Below, piece after piece: positions 44,041 to 51,275 of a stretch of DNA of 64,000 nt. Under the pieces are notes generated by a model that did no database searches, had not been told where the DNA came from, and worked only from the letters and a program-made list of their open reading frames with translations. Each line of letters begins with the position of its first letter. Position 1 is the stretch's first letter. Source of the DNA: an uncultured Eubacteriales bacterium (GTDB lineage: Bacteria; Bacillota; Clostridia; Oscillospirales; UBA644); NCBI GenBank assembly GCA_934501435.1, contig CAKSTW010000007.1, positions 1 to 64,000 of the forward strand, in the 5' to 3' direction. Both the position numbers and the translations under genes were made by a program.

Positions 44041-44697
44041 ATGAAAAACAAAATTTTCGCTCTTATTCTTGTGATATTTAACGTTCTGGCTCTCTTTTCT
44101 CTGCCGACGGTCTGCGAAACGGAGGACCCGACTTTTGAAAACAACGGCATGTTTTTACGCCTCCATGTCCGCGCCGACAGCGACGGCGAATTCGCGCAGG
44201 CGGTAAAATTAAAGGTCAGGGACTCGGTGCTTTCCGTTACTTCCGAACTTCTGAAAGATTGCAAAACAAAAGACGAAGCGATGAAGATAATTTCGGAAAA
44301 TACCTATAATATAAAGAAAGCAGCGTCAAAAACGCTCGAAGAAAACGAATGTTATCTTCCCGTTTCTGTCGAAATAAAAAAGGAACGTTTCGAATACAGG
44401 GAATACGACGGGTTTTTTCTTCCCGAAGACGTTTACGACAGCCTTATCGTCTCGATAGGCAGCGGAGAAGGGCATAACTGGTGGTGCGTGGTCTTCCCGG
44501 CGGTCTGCCTTTCGGGTTCTTCCGCCGAAGAAAAGGTCGAAAAGAAAACGGACGGAGATTCCGTTCCCGCGTCGGTCGAAGTCGATATTTCGGCTGTCCC
44601 CGAAGAATACCGCCTTGCAAAAGACCCCGTTCCCGAAAAGGTCGTTTACGATTTCTGGATAGTCCGCTTTTTCAAAAACCTGTTCGGAATAAAATAA
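44041..44697 (+). CDS. spoIIR: Stage II sporulation protein R
   Basis: This 218-aa protein is secreted from the forespore and signals SpoIIGA to process pro-sigma-E. It has an N-terminal signal segment (about 1-24), NGMFLRLHVRADSDGEFAQ, and the family core GSGEGHNWWCVVFPAVC. The C-terminal part before FKNLFGIK contains a lineage-specific acidic linker. The RBS is AAAGGTG. Confidence 0.93.
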   Translation: MKNKIFALILVIFNVLALFSLPTVCETEDPTFENNGMFLRLHVRADSDGEFAQAVKLKVRDSVLSVTSELLKDCKTKDEAMKIISENTYNIKKAASKTLEENECYLPVSVEIKKERFEYREYDGFFLPEDVYDSLIVSIGSGEGHNWWCVVFPAVCLSGSSAEEKVEKKTDGDSVPASVEVDISAVPEEYRLAKDPVPEKVVYDFWIVRFFKNLFGIK

Positions 44698-44793
44698 TAT
44701 ATGTAGACAGAAGAAACAGACTTTGTCCGACAATGCCTTTTTTACGGCGGCAGTCCTGCTGTGTGCAAAGGTTGTTTCTGTTCCTATACAGCC
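44698..44793. other. Non-coding stretch after spoIIR
   Basis: No gene is supported in either strand. Reading frames here have unusual amino acid content and no RBS. A candidate end for spoIIR transcription lies further on, inside the cloverleaf element. Confidence 0.5.
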
Positions 44794-44882
44794 TGTGCGG
44801 AGAGGCAACGCTCCGCGTTGCGGTCGCCCTCGTCTTCGCCGGGGGCGACCGTTTTTCGCCTGCGAAAAATCCGCTCCGCACA
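44794..44882 (+). ncRNA. Predicted cloverleaf (four-way junction) RNA or DNA element
   Basis: A perfect 9-bp closing stem (TGTGCGGAG/CTCCGCACA) encloses three hairpins. They are GCAACG/CGTTGC (44805-44821), GGTCGCCC/GGGCGACC (44822-44850) and TTTTTCG/CGAAAAA (44852-44869). Only 0-4 nt lie between the helices. The second hairpin followed by GTTTTT could act as a terminator for spoIIR. The shape is tRNA-like but has no tRNA motifs. It could be a structured RNA, a terminator complex or a dispersed palindromic repeat. Confidence 0.6.
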
Positions 44883-45188
44883 ACATCAGACTGAATTCCC
44901 TGATTTTAACCCCGATTATCAACCGAACGCCCAATCGAAGACCGCTCGTCCCGATTGCCGCCATATTTATCCGCCGCTCACATAGACTAGCCTGAAAACC
45001 CGATTTTATTTCTTCTTGTCCGCCGCGCCGTCGAACCCAAAGCGGAAATCTCTGAATATAAACCCCTCCCGCCGCTCCTGACCCGGGACCGAAAATCCGG
45101 CTTGCCCCCTCACCGCCGCGCCGTCCCCTATATTTCTCTCCGATTTGCTCTCTTCTCAAAAAAATAAAAAAAATTTTTCAAAAACCTC
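44883..45188. other. Non-coding, C-rich stretch upstream of perR
   Basis: About 300 nt, rich in C on the plus strand and giving way to an A/T tract before the perR promoter. No RBS-led reading frame or RNA gene is recognisable. The frames that are open here lack any known protein feature. Confidence 0.45.
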
Positions 45189-45216
45189 TTGACAAATAAA
45201 AATTTTGTGATATAAT
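45189..45216 (+). promoter_or_regulatory. Promoter of the perR cluster
   Basis: TTGACA, 16 nt ending TGA (extended -10), TATAAT. The operator palindrome begins 7 nt downstream, across the transcription start. Confidence 0.82.
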
Positions 45217-45222
45217 ATCAAT

Positions 45223-45241
45223 AACGATAATCATTATCGTT
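45223..45241. promoter_or_regulatory. PerR/Fur-type operator palindrome
   Basis: AACGATAAT-C-ATTATCGTT is a perfect 9-1-9 palindrome of the Per/Fur-box kind (TGATAATnATTATCA-like core). Its position over the start site predicts autorepression of the perR cluster. Confidence 0.85.
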
Positions 45242-45257
45242 TTATTTGGAGGAGCAA

Positions 45258-45626
45258 ATGAAAAAACACTCAAGACAAAGGGACTCTGTCTATGCGGCGG
45301 TCTGCCGTACGGTCCTTCACCCGACAGCAGCAACCGTCTTCCGTGAAGTGTCCGGGGAAATTCCGAATATAAGCCTTGCGACGGTCTACCGAAATCTTTC
45401 CGATCTGTGCGACGACGGCAAACTTATAAGAATAGTTTCGGACGACGGTGTAACGCATTATGACGCGAATGTCGAAAGACACCACCACCTGACCTGCAGC
45501 GAATGCGGAACGGTCGTCGATGTCCCGATACAGCTCAATATTGATATCTCTTCGGTCACCGACTGTAAAATTACCGATTATGAGGTCATGTTTTACGGAA
45601 AATGTCCGAATTGCTCAAAAAAATAA
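45258..45626 (+). CDS. perR: Peroxide-responsive Fur-family repressor PerR
   Basis: This 122-aa protein has an N-terminal winged helix (HPTAATVFREV, SLATVYRNLSDL) and a metal domain with HYDANVERHHHLTCSECG, VVDVP and CPNC. By alignment with B. subtilis PerR the regulatory ligands His37, Asp85, His91, His93 and Asp104 are all kept; Fur proteins have Glu in the last place. The structural zinc CxxC pairs are present. The ATG follows GGAGGAG. The gene context (reverse rubrerythrin, rubredoxin) supports a peroxide role. Confidence 0.9.
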   Translation: MKKHSRQRDSVYAAVCRTVLHPTAATVFREVSGEIPNISLATVYRNLSDLCDDGKLIRIVSDDGVTHYDANVERHHHLTCSECGTVVDVPIQLNIDISSVTDCKITDYEVMFYGKCPNCSKK

Positions 45627-45653
45627 TATATTTACTTTATGGAGGTTTTGAAA

Positions 45654-46232
45654 ATGAAAAAATTTGTATGTCCTGTTTGCGGTTATGTCCACGAGGGAGA
45701 CACCCCTCCCGAATTCTGCCCGGTATGTAAAGTTCCCGGTTCGAAATTCATCGAAGTCACAGGCGAAATGAAACTTGCCGCAGAGCACGTTTTCGGGGTC
45801 GGAACAAAACTCGACGGCGTTCCCGAAGAAGATAAGGCGTATATCCTCGAGCAGCTCAAAGCGAACTTCGCGGGTGAGTGCAGCGAAGTCGGAATGTACC
45901 TTTGCATGGCGCGTATCGCTCACAGAGAAGGCTATCCCGAAATAGGTCTTTACTGGGAAAAAGCCGCTTACGAAGAGGCTGAACACGCCGCAAAATTTGC
46001 GGAACTTCTCGGTTCCGATCTTGAACCGAATATGACGACGTCCACCGAAAAGAACCTTAAATGGAGAGTTGACTGCGAATACGGCGCAACTCAGGGTAAA
46101 TTCGACCTTGCGGCGTGCGCAAAGAAAAACGGACTTGACGCAATTCACGATACCGTTCACGAAATGGCTCGCGACGAAGCCCGCCACGGAAAAGCGTTCG
46201 AAGGTCTTCTCAAGAGATATTTCGGTAAATAA
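45654..46232 (+). CDS. Reverse rubrerythrin (NADH peroxidase component)
   Basis: This 192-aa protein has a rubredoxin domain at the N terminus (FVCPVCGYVHEG, CPVCKVPG) followed by a ferritin-like di-iron domain (AGECSEVGMYLCMARIA, EEAEHAAKF, EMARDEARHG). This reversed order defines revRbr, which reduces H2O2 and O2 in clostridia. RBS TGGAGG. It is directly downstream of perR. Confidence 0.94.
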   Translation: MKKFVCPVCGYVHEGDTPPEFCPVCKVPGSKFIEVTGEMKLAAEHVFGVGTKLDGVPEEDKAYILEQLKANFAGECSEVGMYLCMARIAHREGYPEIGLYWEKAAYEEAEHAAKFAELLGSDLEPNMTTSTEKNLKWRVDCEYGATQGKFDLAACAKKNGLDAIHDTVHEMARDEARHGKAFEGLLKRYFGK

Positions 46233-46234
46233 TT

Positions 46235-46432
46235 ATGGAAAACTACACCGTTTGTCATTGCAAAAAAGTGACTTATGCCGATATTGAGAACGCGCTTGTC
46301 ACCGAAACGCATTTTGAAAATGTCGAAAAGGCATTTGAAGATGTTCAGAAAATAACTCATTGCTCGACAGGCTGCGGCGGCTGCCACGGTAAGATCCTTG
46401 ATATAATCTCACAGATAATGATGAATAAATAA
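46235..46432 (+). CDS. BFD-like [2Fe-2S] protein
   Basis: This 65-aa protein has the four cysteines of the bacterioferritin-associated ferredoxin-like fold (VCHCKKVTYADIENAL at the N terminus, CSTGCGGCHGKI at the C terminus). It is probably an electron carrier for the neighbouring peroxidases. It starts 2 nt after revRbr. Confidence 0.92.
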   Translation: MENYTVCHCKKVTYADIENALVTETHFENVEKAFEDVQKITHCSTGCGGCHGKILDIISQIMMNK

Positions 46433-46443
46433 GGAGAAAAACT

Positions 46444-46596
46444 ATGAAATACATTTGTCCCTGCGGATATGAATACGACCCTGCGGTCGGAGATCCCGAA
46501 AACGGAATCGCTCCCGGAACTGCCTGGGAAGACGTTCCCGAAGATTGGGTCTGCCCCGTCTGCGGTCTCGGAAAAGACGCATTCGACGCCGAATAA
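46444..46596 (+). CDS. Rubredoxin
   Basis: This 50-aa protein has ICPCGYEYDPAVGDPENG and WVCPVCGLGKDAF. The first cysteine pair is CPCG, one residue closer than the usual CxxCG, so one loop is tightened; the second pair CPVCG is standard. Its RBS AAGGAGAAA and its position 11 nt after the BFD-like gene make it the last gene of the peroxide-defence cluster. Its 3' half is duplicated at 48172. Confidence 0.88.
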   Translation: MKYICPCGYEYDPAVGDPENGIAPGTAWEDVPEDWVCPVCGLGKDAFDAE

Positions 46597-46637
46597 AACA
46601 TAAAACAAAGGACAGGCACCGCATGTGTCTGTCCTTT
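46507..46637 (+). repeat. 131-bp direct repeat, copy 1 (rubredoxin 3' end plus terminator)
   Basis: Aligned without gaps to 48172-48302, with only a few mismatches. Copy 1 is the functional rubredoxin end. The two copies bound a 1.5-kb A/T-richer segment. Confidence 0.9.
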
Positions 46638-46639
46638 TT
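46607..46639 (+). terminator. Terminator of the perR-rubredoxin cluster
   Basis: AAAGGACAGGCAC pairs with GTGTCTGTCCTTT (one G-U), then TTTTTC. Confidence 0.87.
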
Positions 46640-46734
46640 CTGTCAGTCGAATATGTTATCTTCAAGCAATTCTCTTGCGAACACCAAGAGGGTGGGAATA
46701 TAGCGCGGAGCTTTAGCCTCGCGCCGTATAGTTT

Positions 46735-47406
46735 TTATTCTTCAAAGATATAGTCCAAATCGTTAATATAATCACGCGCTTTGTTCTTATAATCATTGAT
46801 TGTACCTTTTACCTGCTCAAAAGACCCTGTCGGATTTTGACAGAAATCAAAGAACGAACTCGTTGTAGTGTAATATCCCTTTAAGTTCGGATAATGTTCA
46901 TAGTCAGAATATTTTTCACTCAGTTCCTTCATCTGTGCCTTTGCTGCGTCTAAGGCTGTTTGTGCTTTTTCAGCTTTACCATTAACGATATAAGCACCAT
47001 TAACTACCATTATACAAAATGAAAAAAGGTTATCTTCCATCATACCAAAAATTATGTTTGTATTCTCAGTAATTGTCTTTTTATCCTCGTCAGATATTTC
47101 AGACCAATCTCTGCCTTTCGATTTTGCTATCACATAGCCAACGCCCTCTTTGAGTTCATTTTTACTCAAAGAAAGTTTCGTAGCAAGATGTGCAACACCA
47201 TCTTTAAGGATTTTATCATCATCATAAATGCCTAACCGCCATGCTTCGTAAATATCACTGCCATATTGTTCTGTGATTTCGTATGCAATATCAATATTAA
47301 CATACGCAGCTTTTGAAGCTTCAAAAGCCTTTTTGTTTCCACCACCGCAAGCAGTCATAGAAACACACATTACTAATACCAAAATGATTGCTGTTAGTTT
47401 TTTCAT
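46735..47406 (-). CDS. Putative lipoprotein
   Basis: This 223-aa protein has a signal peptide with lipobox SMTACGGG (Cys20), followed by a soluble, helix-rich domain not recognised here. It has no close relative in the window. The gene is visibly A/T richer and uses more A/T-ending codons than its neighbours, pointing to recent acquisition. It lies inside the segment bounded by the rubredoxin repeats. Confidence 0.8.
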   Translation of the reverse strand: MKKLTAIILVLVMCVSMTACGGGNKKAFEASKAAYVNIDIAYEITEQYGSDIYEAWRLGIYDDDKILKDGVAHLATKLSLSKNELKEGVGYVIAKSKGRDWSEISDEDKKTITENTNIIFGMMEDNLFSFCIMVVNGAYIVNGKAEKAQTALDAAKAQMKELSEKYSDYEHYPNLKGYYTTTSSFFDFCQNPTGSFEQVKGTINDYKNKARDYINDLDYIFEE

Positions 47407-47478
47407 TGTCTTTCATCTCCCTATGTATTGTTCTGTATTAAATTGTTGACCGCAAGCCGCACATCTGAGGAACGCCTT

Positions 47479-47957
47479 TCATTTGCACCTACTTTGATTC
47501 TGTGCTTGTGCCACGTCATACGCTGTGACCACCAATGGCATAGTTTCCAAGTTGAGCATACAAGCGGTGATTTGCACGATTTCTTGCGGCGTTACACGCG
47601 TGTGCCTATTATTTCTTGCAGGAACGGCAGCAGGATAGGATCAGCGGGAGTGGCAACAGGCGTATCAGTAGCCTTTCTTGCACGAGTGCTGGTCTTTGCG
47701 TTTGTCAGTGTCAGTAAACGGTTGCCGGTGTCGGCTATTGCTTTTCTTAGGAATGCTTGATACAGTCAAGCATTTTCACAGATTCAGCACAATACTTCTG
47801 CAATTTTTTGTTTTCCTCTGCAACTTCTTAAAGAAGTTGTCGGGAATAATGATAATGTCTCTGTCAAGGTCGATAGTAACGCGCGTATCGTTTTTTTCTC
47901 CTGTAAATAAAAAATGTGCGAATTGTGTCTTAATAACGTGAAATTGTGTACCCGACT
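47479..47957 (-). pseudogene. Decayed coding region, several frameshifted pieces
   Basis: On the minus strand, protein-like stretches follow each other in changing frames: one with TRVTIDLDRDIIIIPDNFFKK, one continuing EENKKLQKYCAESVKML to a stop at 47747, one ending PILLPFLQEIIGTRV (stop at 47592), and one TPQEIVQITACMLNLETMPL (stop at 47479). No single start-to-stop gene exists. It looks like one or two broken genes of a mobile or phage-like origin; the family is not recognised. Confidence 0.4.
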
Positions 47958-48171
47958 ATATTATATATATATTCTGTCAATAGTTTTTGCACAATTTATC
48001 AAAATAAATCTTAAAACACCTATTTTAGTGGAAATACATCTTATTTTGTTGAATTAAGCTGTATTATGACCGATTAACGCTTATTCCCAAGAACCAAGAC
48101 AAAATAAGTCCTGCGGCAGCGGGAACGGCGGAAATAAGATTTCGTTTAACGGGAGGAATTCCCCCGCACGC

Positions 48172-48261
48172 ATCGCTCCCGGAACTGCATGGGAAGACGT
48201 CCCCGAAGATTGGGTCTGCCCCGTCTGCGGTCTCGGAAAAGATGCATTTGACGCCGAATAA
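48172..48261 (+). pseudogene. Rubredoxin C-terminal fragment
   Basis: Encodes IAPGTAWEDVPEDWVCPVCG and the rest of the rubredoxin C terminus to a TAA at 48259. It lacks the N-terminal half with the first cysteine pair, and no start codon opens the frame upstream, so it is not a functional gene. Confidence 0.88.
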
Positions 48262-48302
48262 AACATAAAACAAAGGACAGGCACCGTATGTGTCTGTCCT
48301 TT
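48172..48302 (+). repeat. 131-bp direct repeat, copy 2
   Basis: Matches 46507-46637 across the rubredoxin C-terminal half and its terminator. The differences inside the coding part that I can see are all synonymous (GCC/GCA, GTT/GTC, GAC/GAT, TTC/TTT). Confidence 0.9.
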
Positions 48303-48352
48303 CGTATTTCCCGTAAAATTGTAAATTTATCATTAAATCTTGAAACAAACGA

Positions 48353-48381
48353 TTGACACTTTGTTTTTTATGGGTTATACT
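48353..48381 (+). promoter_or_regulatory. Promoter of the DMT transporter gene
   Basis: TTGACA, 17 nt, TATACT; the transcript should start near 48388. Confidence 0.82.
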
Positions 48382-48388
48382 GAAGAAA

Positions 48389-48440
48389 AACGGGTGAGTA
48401 CCTACCGTATGTAAGGCTGTCTTGCATACGGTTTTGTTTT
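48389..48440 (+). promoter_or_regulatory. Leader attenuator (candidate small riboswitch)
   Basis: An intrinsic terminator lies between promoter and gene. ACCGTATG pairs with CATACGGT (48404-48432), plus an inner AAG/CTT, followed by TTTGTTTT. Just upstream, ACGG (near 48390) can pair with CCGT (48405-48408), which is also needed for the terminator stem, so the two folds exclude each other. I cannot match it to a known riboswitch class. Confidence 0.65.
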
Positions 48441-48458
48441 AAGAAGAGAGGAAAAAAT

Positions 48459-49409
48459 ATGAAAAACCTGAAAGGGACTCTGATACTTCTGCTTACCGCG
48501 ATGATCTGGGGTATTGCGTTTGTCGCGCAGGATGCGGCGGCGGGAAATATCGGCTCCTTCACCTTTAACGGAACGCGTGCTGTTCTTGCGGCGGTTTTCC
48601 TGCTTGTCGTGATCATTGTAAAAGACGGTTCGAAAAAGCGGAAAATCATTCCCGAAAAAACGGAAGCAAAAAAAATTCTCAAAGCGGGGATCATCTGCGG
48701 CGTTTTTTTGAGCATTGCGGTGAATTTGCAGCAACTCGGAATTGAAGCGTATCCCGACGGAGTCGCCGTATCGGGGAGATCGGGTTTCCTTACCGCCACT
48801 TATGTCGTAATGGTCGCCGTCGTTTCGCTCTTCTTCGGAAAAAAACTCAACGTTTCCCTTGTCGTCGCAGTCGTCGGCTGCATGGCGGGAATGTATCTTC
48901 TCTGTCTTTCGGGCGGGCTTTCCGGAATTTATACCGGAGACATTCTCATTTTCTGTTGTGCGATAGCCTTTACCTGCCATATTCTCGCGGCGGACAGATT
49001 TTCCGCTCTCGACACGGTAAAAGTCTCCTTTATACAGTTTGTTGTAGTATCTGTCCTGTCATTTATCCCCGCAATTATTTTTGAAAAGATAGAGTGGCAG
49101 ACGCTTGTTTCGGCATGGCTCCCGATAGTATACGCGGGCGTATGTTCGAGCGGTATAGGCTACACTTTGCAGATGATAGGTCAGAAATATACCGAACCCG
49201 CCGTTGCGTCTATCGTTACGAGTTTCGAATCGGTGTTTGCGGCTCTTGCAGGCTGGGTGATTTTGGGACAGAGCCTTTCGGGAAAAGAACTTCTCGGCTG
49301 TTCGCTTGTCTTTGTAGCGATAATCGCCGCGCAGATCCCCGATCTCATAAAGGAAGTAAAGAAAAGAAAATCGGTAGATATAAACAAAGAACCCCGTTTT
49401 CCGAACTGA
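48459..49409 (+). CDS. DMT-superfamily transporter (EamA family)
   Basis: This 316-aa protein has ten predicted helices in two EamA repeats (LILLLTAMIWGIAFVAQDAA at the start, AVASIVTSFESVFAALAGWVIL near the end). It exports or imports small metabolites; the substrate is not predictable. The RBS is AGAGGAAA. An attenuator-like hairpin lies in the leader. Confidence 0.92.
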   Translation: MKNLKGTLILLLTAMIWGIAFVAQDAAAGNIGSFTFNGTRAVLAAVFLLVVIIVKDGSKKRKIIPEKTEAKKILKAGIICGVFLSIAVNLQQLGIEAYPDGVAVSGRSGFLTATYVVMVAVVSLFFGKKLNVSLVVAVVGCMAGMYLLCLSGGLSGIYTGDILIFCCAIAFTCHILAADRFSALDTVKVSFIQFVVVSVLSFIPAIIFEKIEWQTLVSAWLPIVYAGVCSSGIGYTLQMIGQKYTEPAVASIVTSFESVFAALAGWVILGQSLSGKELLGCSLVFVAIIAAQIPDLIKEVKKRKSVDINKEPRFPN

Positions 49410-49444
49410 ACAAGTCCTTAAAAAAGGACAATAGAAAAAACTTT

Positions 49445-49473
49445 TTGAGGCAGTCCACATTGGACTGCCTCAA
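49445..49473. terminator. Bidirectional terminator
   Basis: A perfect 12-bp stem TTGAGGCAGTCC/GGACTGCCTCAA with loop ACATT lies between the convergent DMT gene and the unknown gene at 49477. Confidence 0.82.
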
Positions 49474-49476
49474 GAA

Positions 49477-51162
49477 TTATTTATTTTGAGATTTGAAATC
49501 CATGACAGCCATCGACAGTCCGAAGCCGACGAACCCGATCATGAAGAATAAAAGCCACGGCATCTGAGCCAGCATCTCGGGAATGTCTCCGACACCTACC
49601 AATATCGCCGTAACAAGACAGGTAAGGATAACGGCAATTACGGTCATCGAAACGGCGAATAACCCTCCCGTAAATAAAAACATAAAAAAGAAATATCCGA
49701 AACTGTAATTCTTTCCGAGCCAGAGTTTTTCGTCTTTCGTGAGTTTTATACATTCGGCTCGCTTTGCGGCGATTTCCGTAAACGGAATTACGGCGTTTTC
49801 GTTGTCGTTATCCCACATTTCGGTTTTGAACAGCCGCTTGCCGTTTTTGTTGAAGCAGCAGGAATATATATCCGCCGCAGTCTCTCCTTTTTTCAAAAGA
49901 GCCGTTCCGCATATAAACTGAACCGCAACCGTTCCGAAAAGAACCGTTTCTTTACATTCGACAATAAATTCGGCGTGTTTTTCGTTACATAAAAAGTAAC
50001 TTATCCCATAGTTGGATTCAAGTTTTACTCCTTTGATTTGCCCCCGCTTTCTGAAAGTCGGATATTCTCCCTCATAGCCGATTTCGTGAAACCGTTTTTC
50101 GATTTTCTTTCTGATTTTCGAAAGTCTTTCGGATTTTGAAAAATCGACTTTGGCGGAATATTCTTCCTGCGAGGCTTTTATTTTTTCATATATTTCCCGC
50201 CATAATTCTTCGCATTTCGAGTCGTTCAGTTTGTTCAGAAGCTCGTTAATTGCGAACGTCTGTGAAATCTGCTTTTTTCTTCGCTTTATAACCTTGTCGA
50301 AAAACGGAATCAAACGTGTAAAGCCGTATTTCCGCATATATTCTTTAAGTATTCTGAAGTCCGAGATTTTTTCGCTTTCGGGCGTGTAAACAAAAAGATC
50401 CCGCAATTCCGTTAACAGAGGAATAAGCTCTTTTTCTTTTTCATTGAAATATTTTTCTCCGAGTTCTTTCTTCTCCAGAATCATATTTGCGACGGAGAAA
50501 AGGTATTCCCATGGGCTGCTGCCAAAAGAAACGGCGTCGATGTTGTAAATTTCGACTTCCGTTTCGGCGGAACCGAACGGGATTTCAATGGGATCGCCTG
50601 CGGTTTCTTCGTCATAATCATTAGCCTTGCAGATCAAAACATAACCGGAATCCGATTTTTTTAATTCGGCATCGCAAAAAAAGAGGTCTCCGTTATCGGG
50701 AATCCGAATATCCGCCGAGGTGTTCAATACCAGTTTCCGCTTGTAAACATCGGTTTCGTCAAACGATATTATGAACTTATTTCCCTGTTTTTCAATATTC
50801 CGACAATCCACAGACAGGATTTTGTTGTAAAGATACGCAAACGCCTGTTGTGTGTCTTCGGGAAAAACTTTTGTCGCTTGTTCGAAAAGACGTCTTTTTA
50901 ATTCATGCTGTCCGTTAATATATTCGGCACATTCCGCCGCAAATTCAAAAAATTCGGCGTCCGATTGAGTGTCGGAAACAAGCGACGAAACCTCTTCGGA
51001 AAATGAGTCTTCCGAAAAAGCAAATTTTTTAATGAATTTTCTGATTTTCTTCTGCATTGTCGGTGACGCGGCCGACGGGCCTTTTGAAAAGAGGCTTTTT
51101 GCAAAAAGATATGCGGAGCCGACTCTCTCGACGTCTTGTGAATCAAGTTTTGCTATATCCAT
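49477..51162 (-). CDS. Hypothetical protein with two C-terminal membrane helices
   Basis: This 561-aa protein has a large cytosolic N-terminal part, charged and probably helical (lysine-rich around 45, and a possible coiled coil near 300-370), and a central beta-rich stretch. Two membrane helices lie close to the C terminus (about 497-530 and 538-556, YFFFMFLFTGGLFAVSM and LLFFMIGFVGFGLSMAV). No known domain is recognised. It stands alone with a terminator behind it. Confidence 0.75.
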   Translation of the reverse strand: MDIAKLDSQDVERVGSAYLFAKSLFSKGPSAASPTMQKKIRKFIKKFAFSEDSFSEEVSSLVSDTQSDAEFFEFAAECAEYINGQHELKRRLFEQATKVFPEDTQQAFAYLYNKILSVDCRNIEKQGNKFIISFDETDVYKRKLVLNTSADIRIPDNGDLFFCDAELKKSDSGYVLICKANDYDEETAGDPIEIPFGSAETEVEIYNIDAVSFGSSPWEYLFSVANMILEKKELGEKYFNEKEKELIPLLTELRDLFVYTPESEKISDFRILKEYMRKYGFTRLIPFFDKVIKRRKKQISQTFAINELLNKLNDSKCEELWREIYEKIKASQEEYSAKVDFSKSERLSKIRKKIEKRFHEIGYEGEYPTFRKRGQIKGVKLESNYGISYFLCNEKHAEFIVECKETVLFGTVAVQFICGTALLKKGETAADIYSCCFNKNGKRLFKTEMWDNDNENAVIPFTEIAAKRAECIKLTKDEKLWLGKNYSFGYFFFMFLFTGGLFAVSMTVIAVILTCLVTAILVGVGDIPEMLAQMPWLLFFMIGFVGFGLSMAVMDFKSQNK

Positions 51163-51243
51163 AATAACCTCTTGAATTTTTTTATCTTTATGAAATTATA
51201 ACATATCCGCCCCGCCAAAGCAATACTTTTACAAATAAAAGGA

Positions 51244-51269
51244 ACTCCCCATTCAAACGAATGAGGAGT
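51244..51269 (-). terminator. Terminator of the NSS transporter gene
   Basis: ACTCC and CATTC pair with GAATG and GGAGT (one mismatch), followed by TTCCTTTTATTT on the minus strand. Confidence 0.7.
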
Positions 51270-51275
51270 ATTTCA

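Noticed and set aside
44326..45159. 277-codon minus-strand frame over spoIIR and its downstream gap
   Set aside because: Low-complexity Arg/Gly-rich start, then antisense of spoIIR; no RBS. The gap is better described as non-coding with a structured element.
47428..47760. 110-codon plus-strand gene
   Set aside because: No RBS and no protein-like pattern; minus-strand frames in the same place look more like real, though broken, coding sequence.
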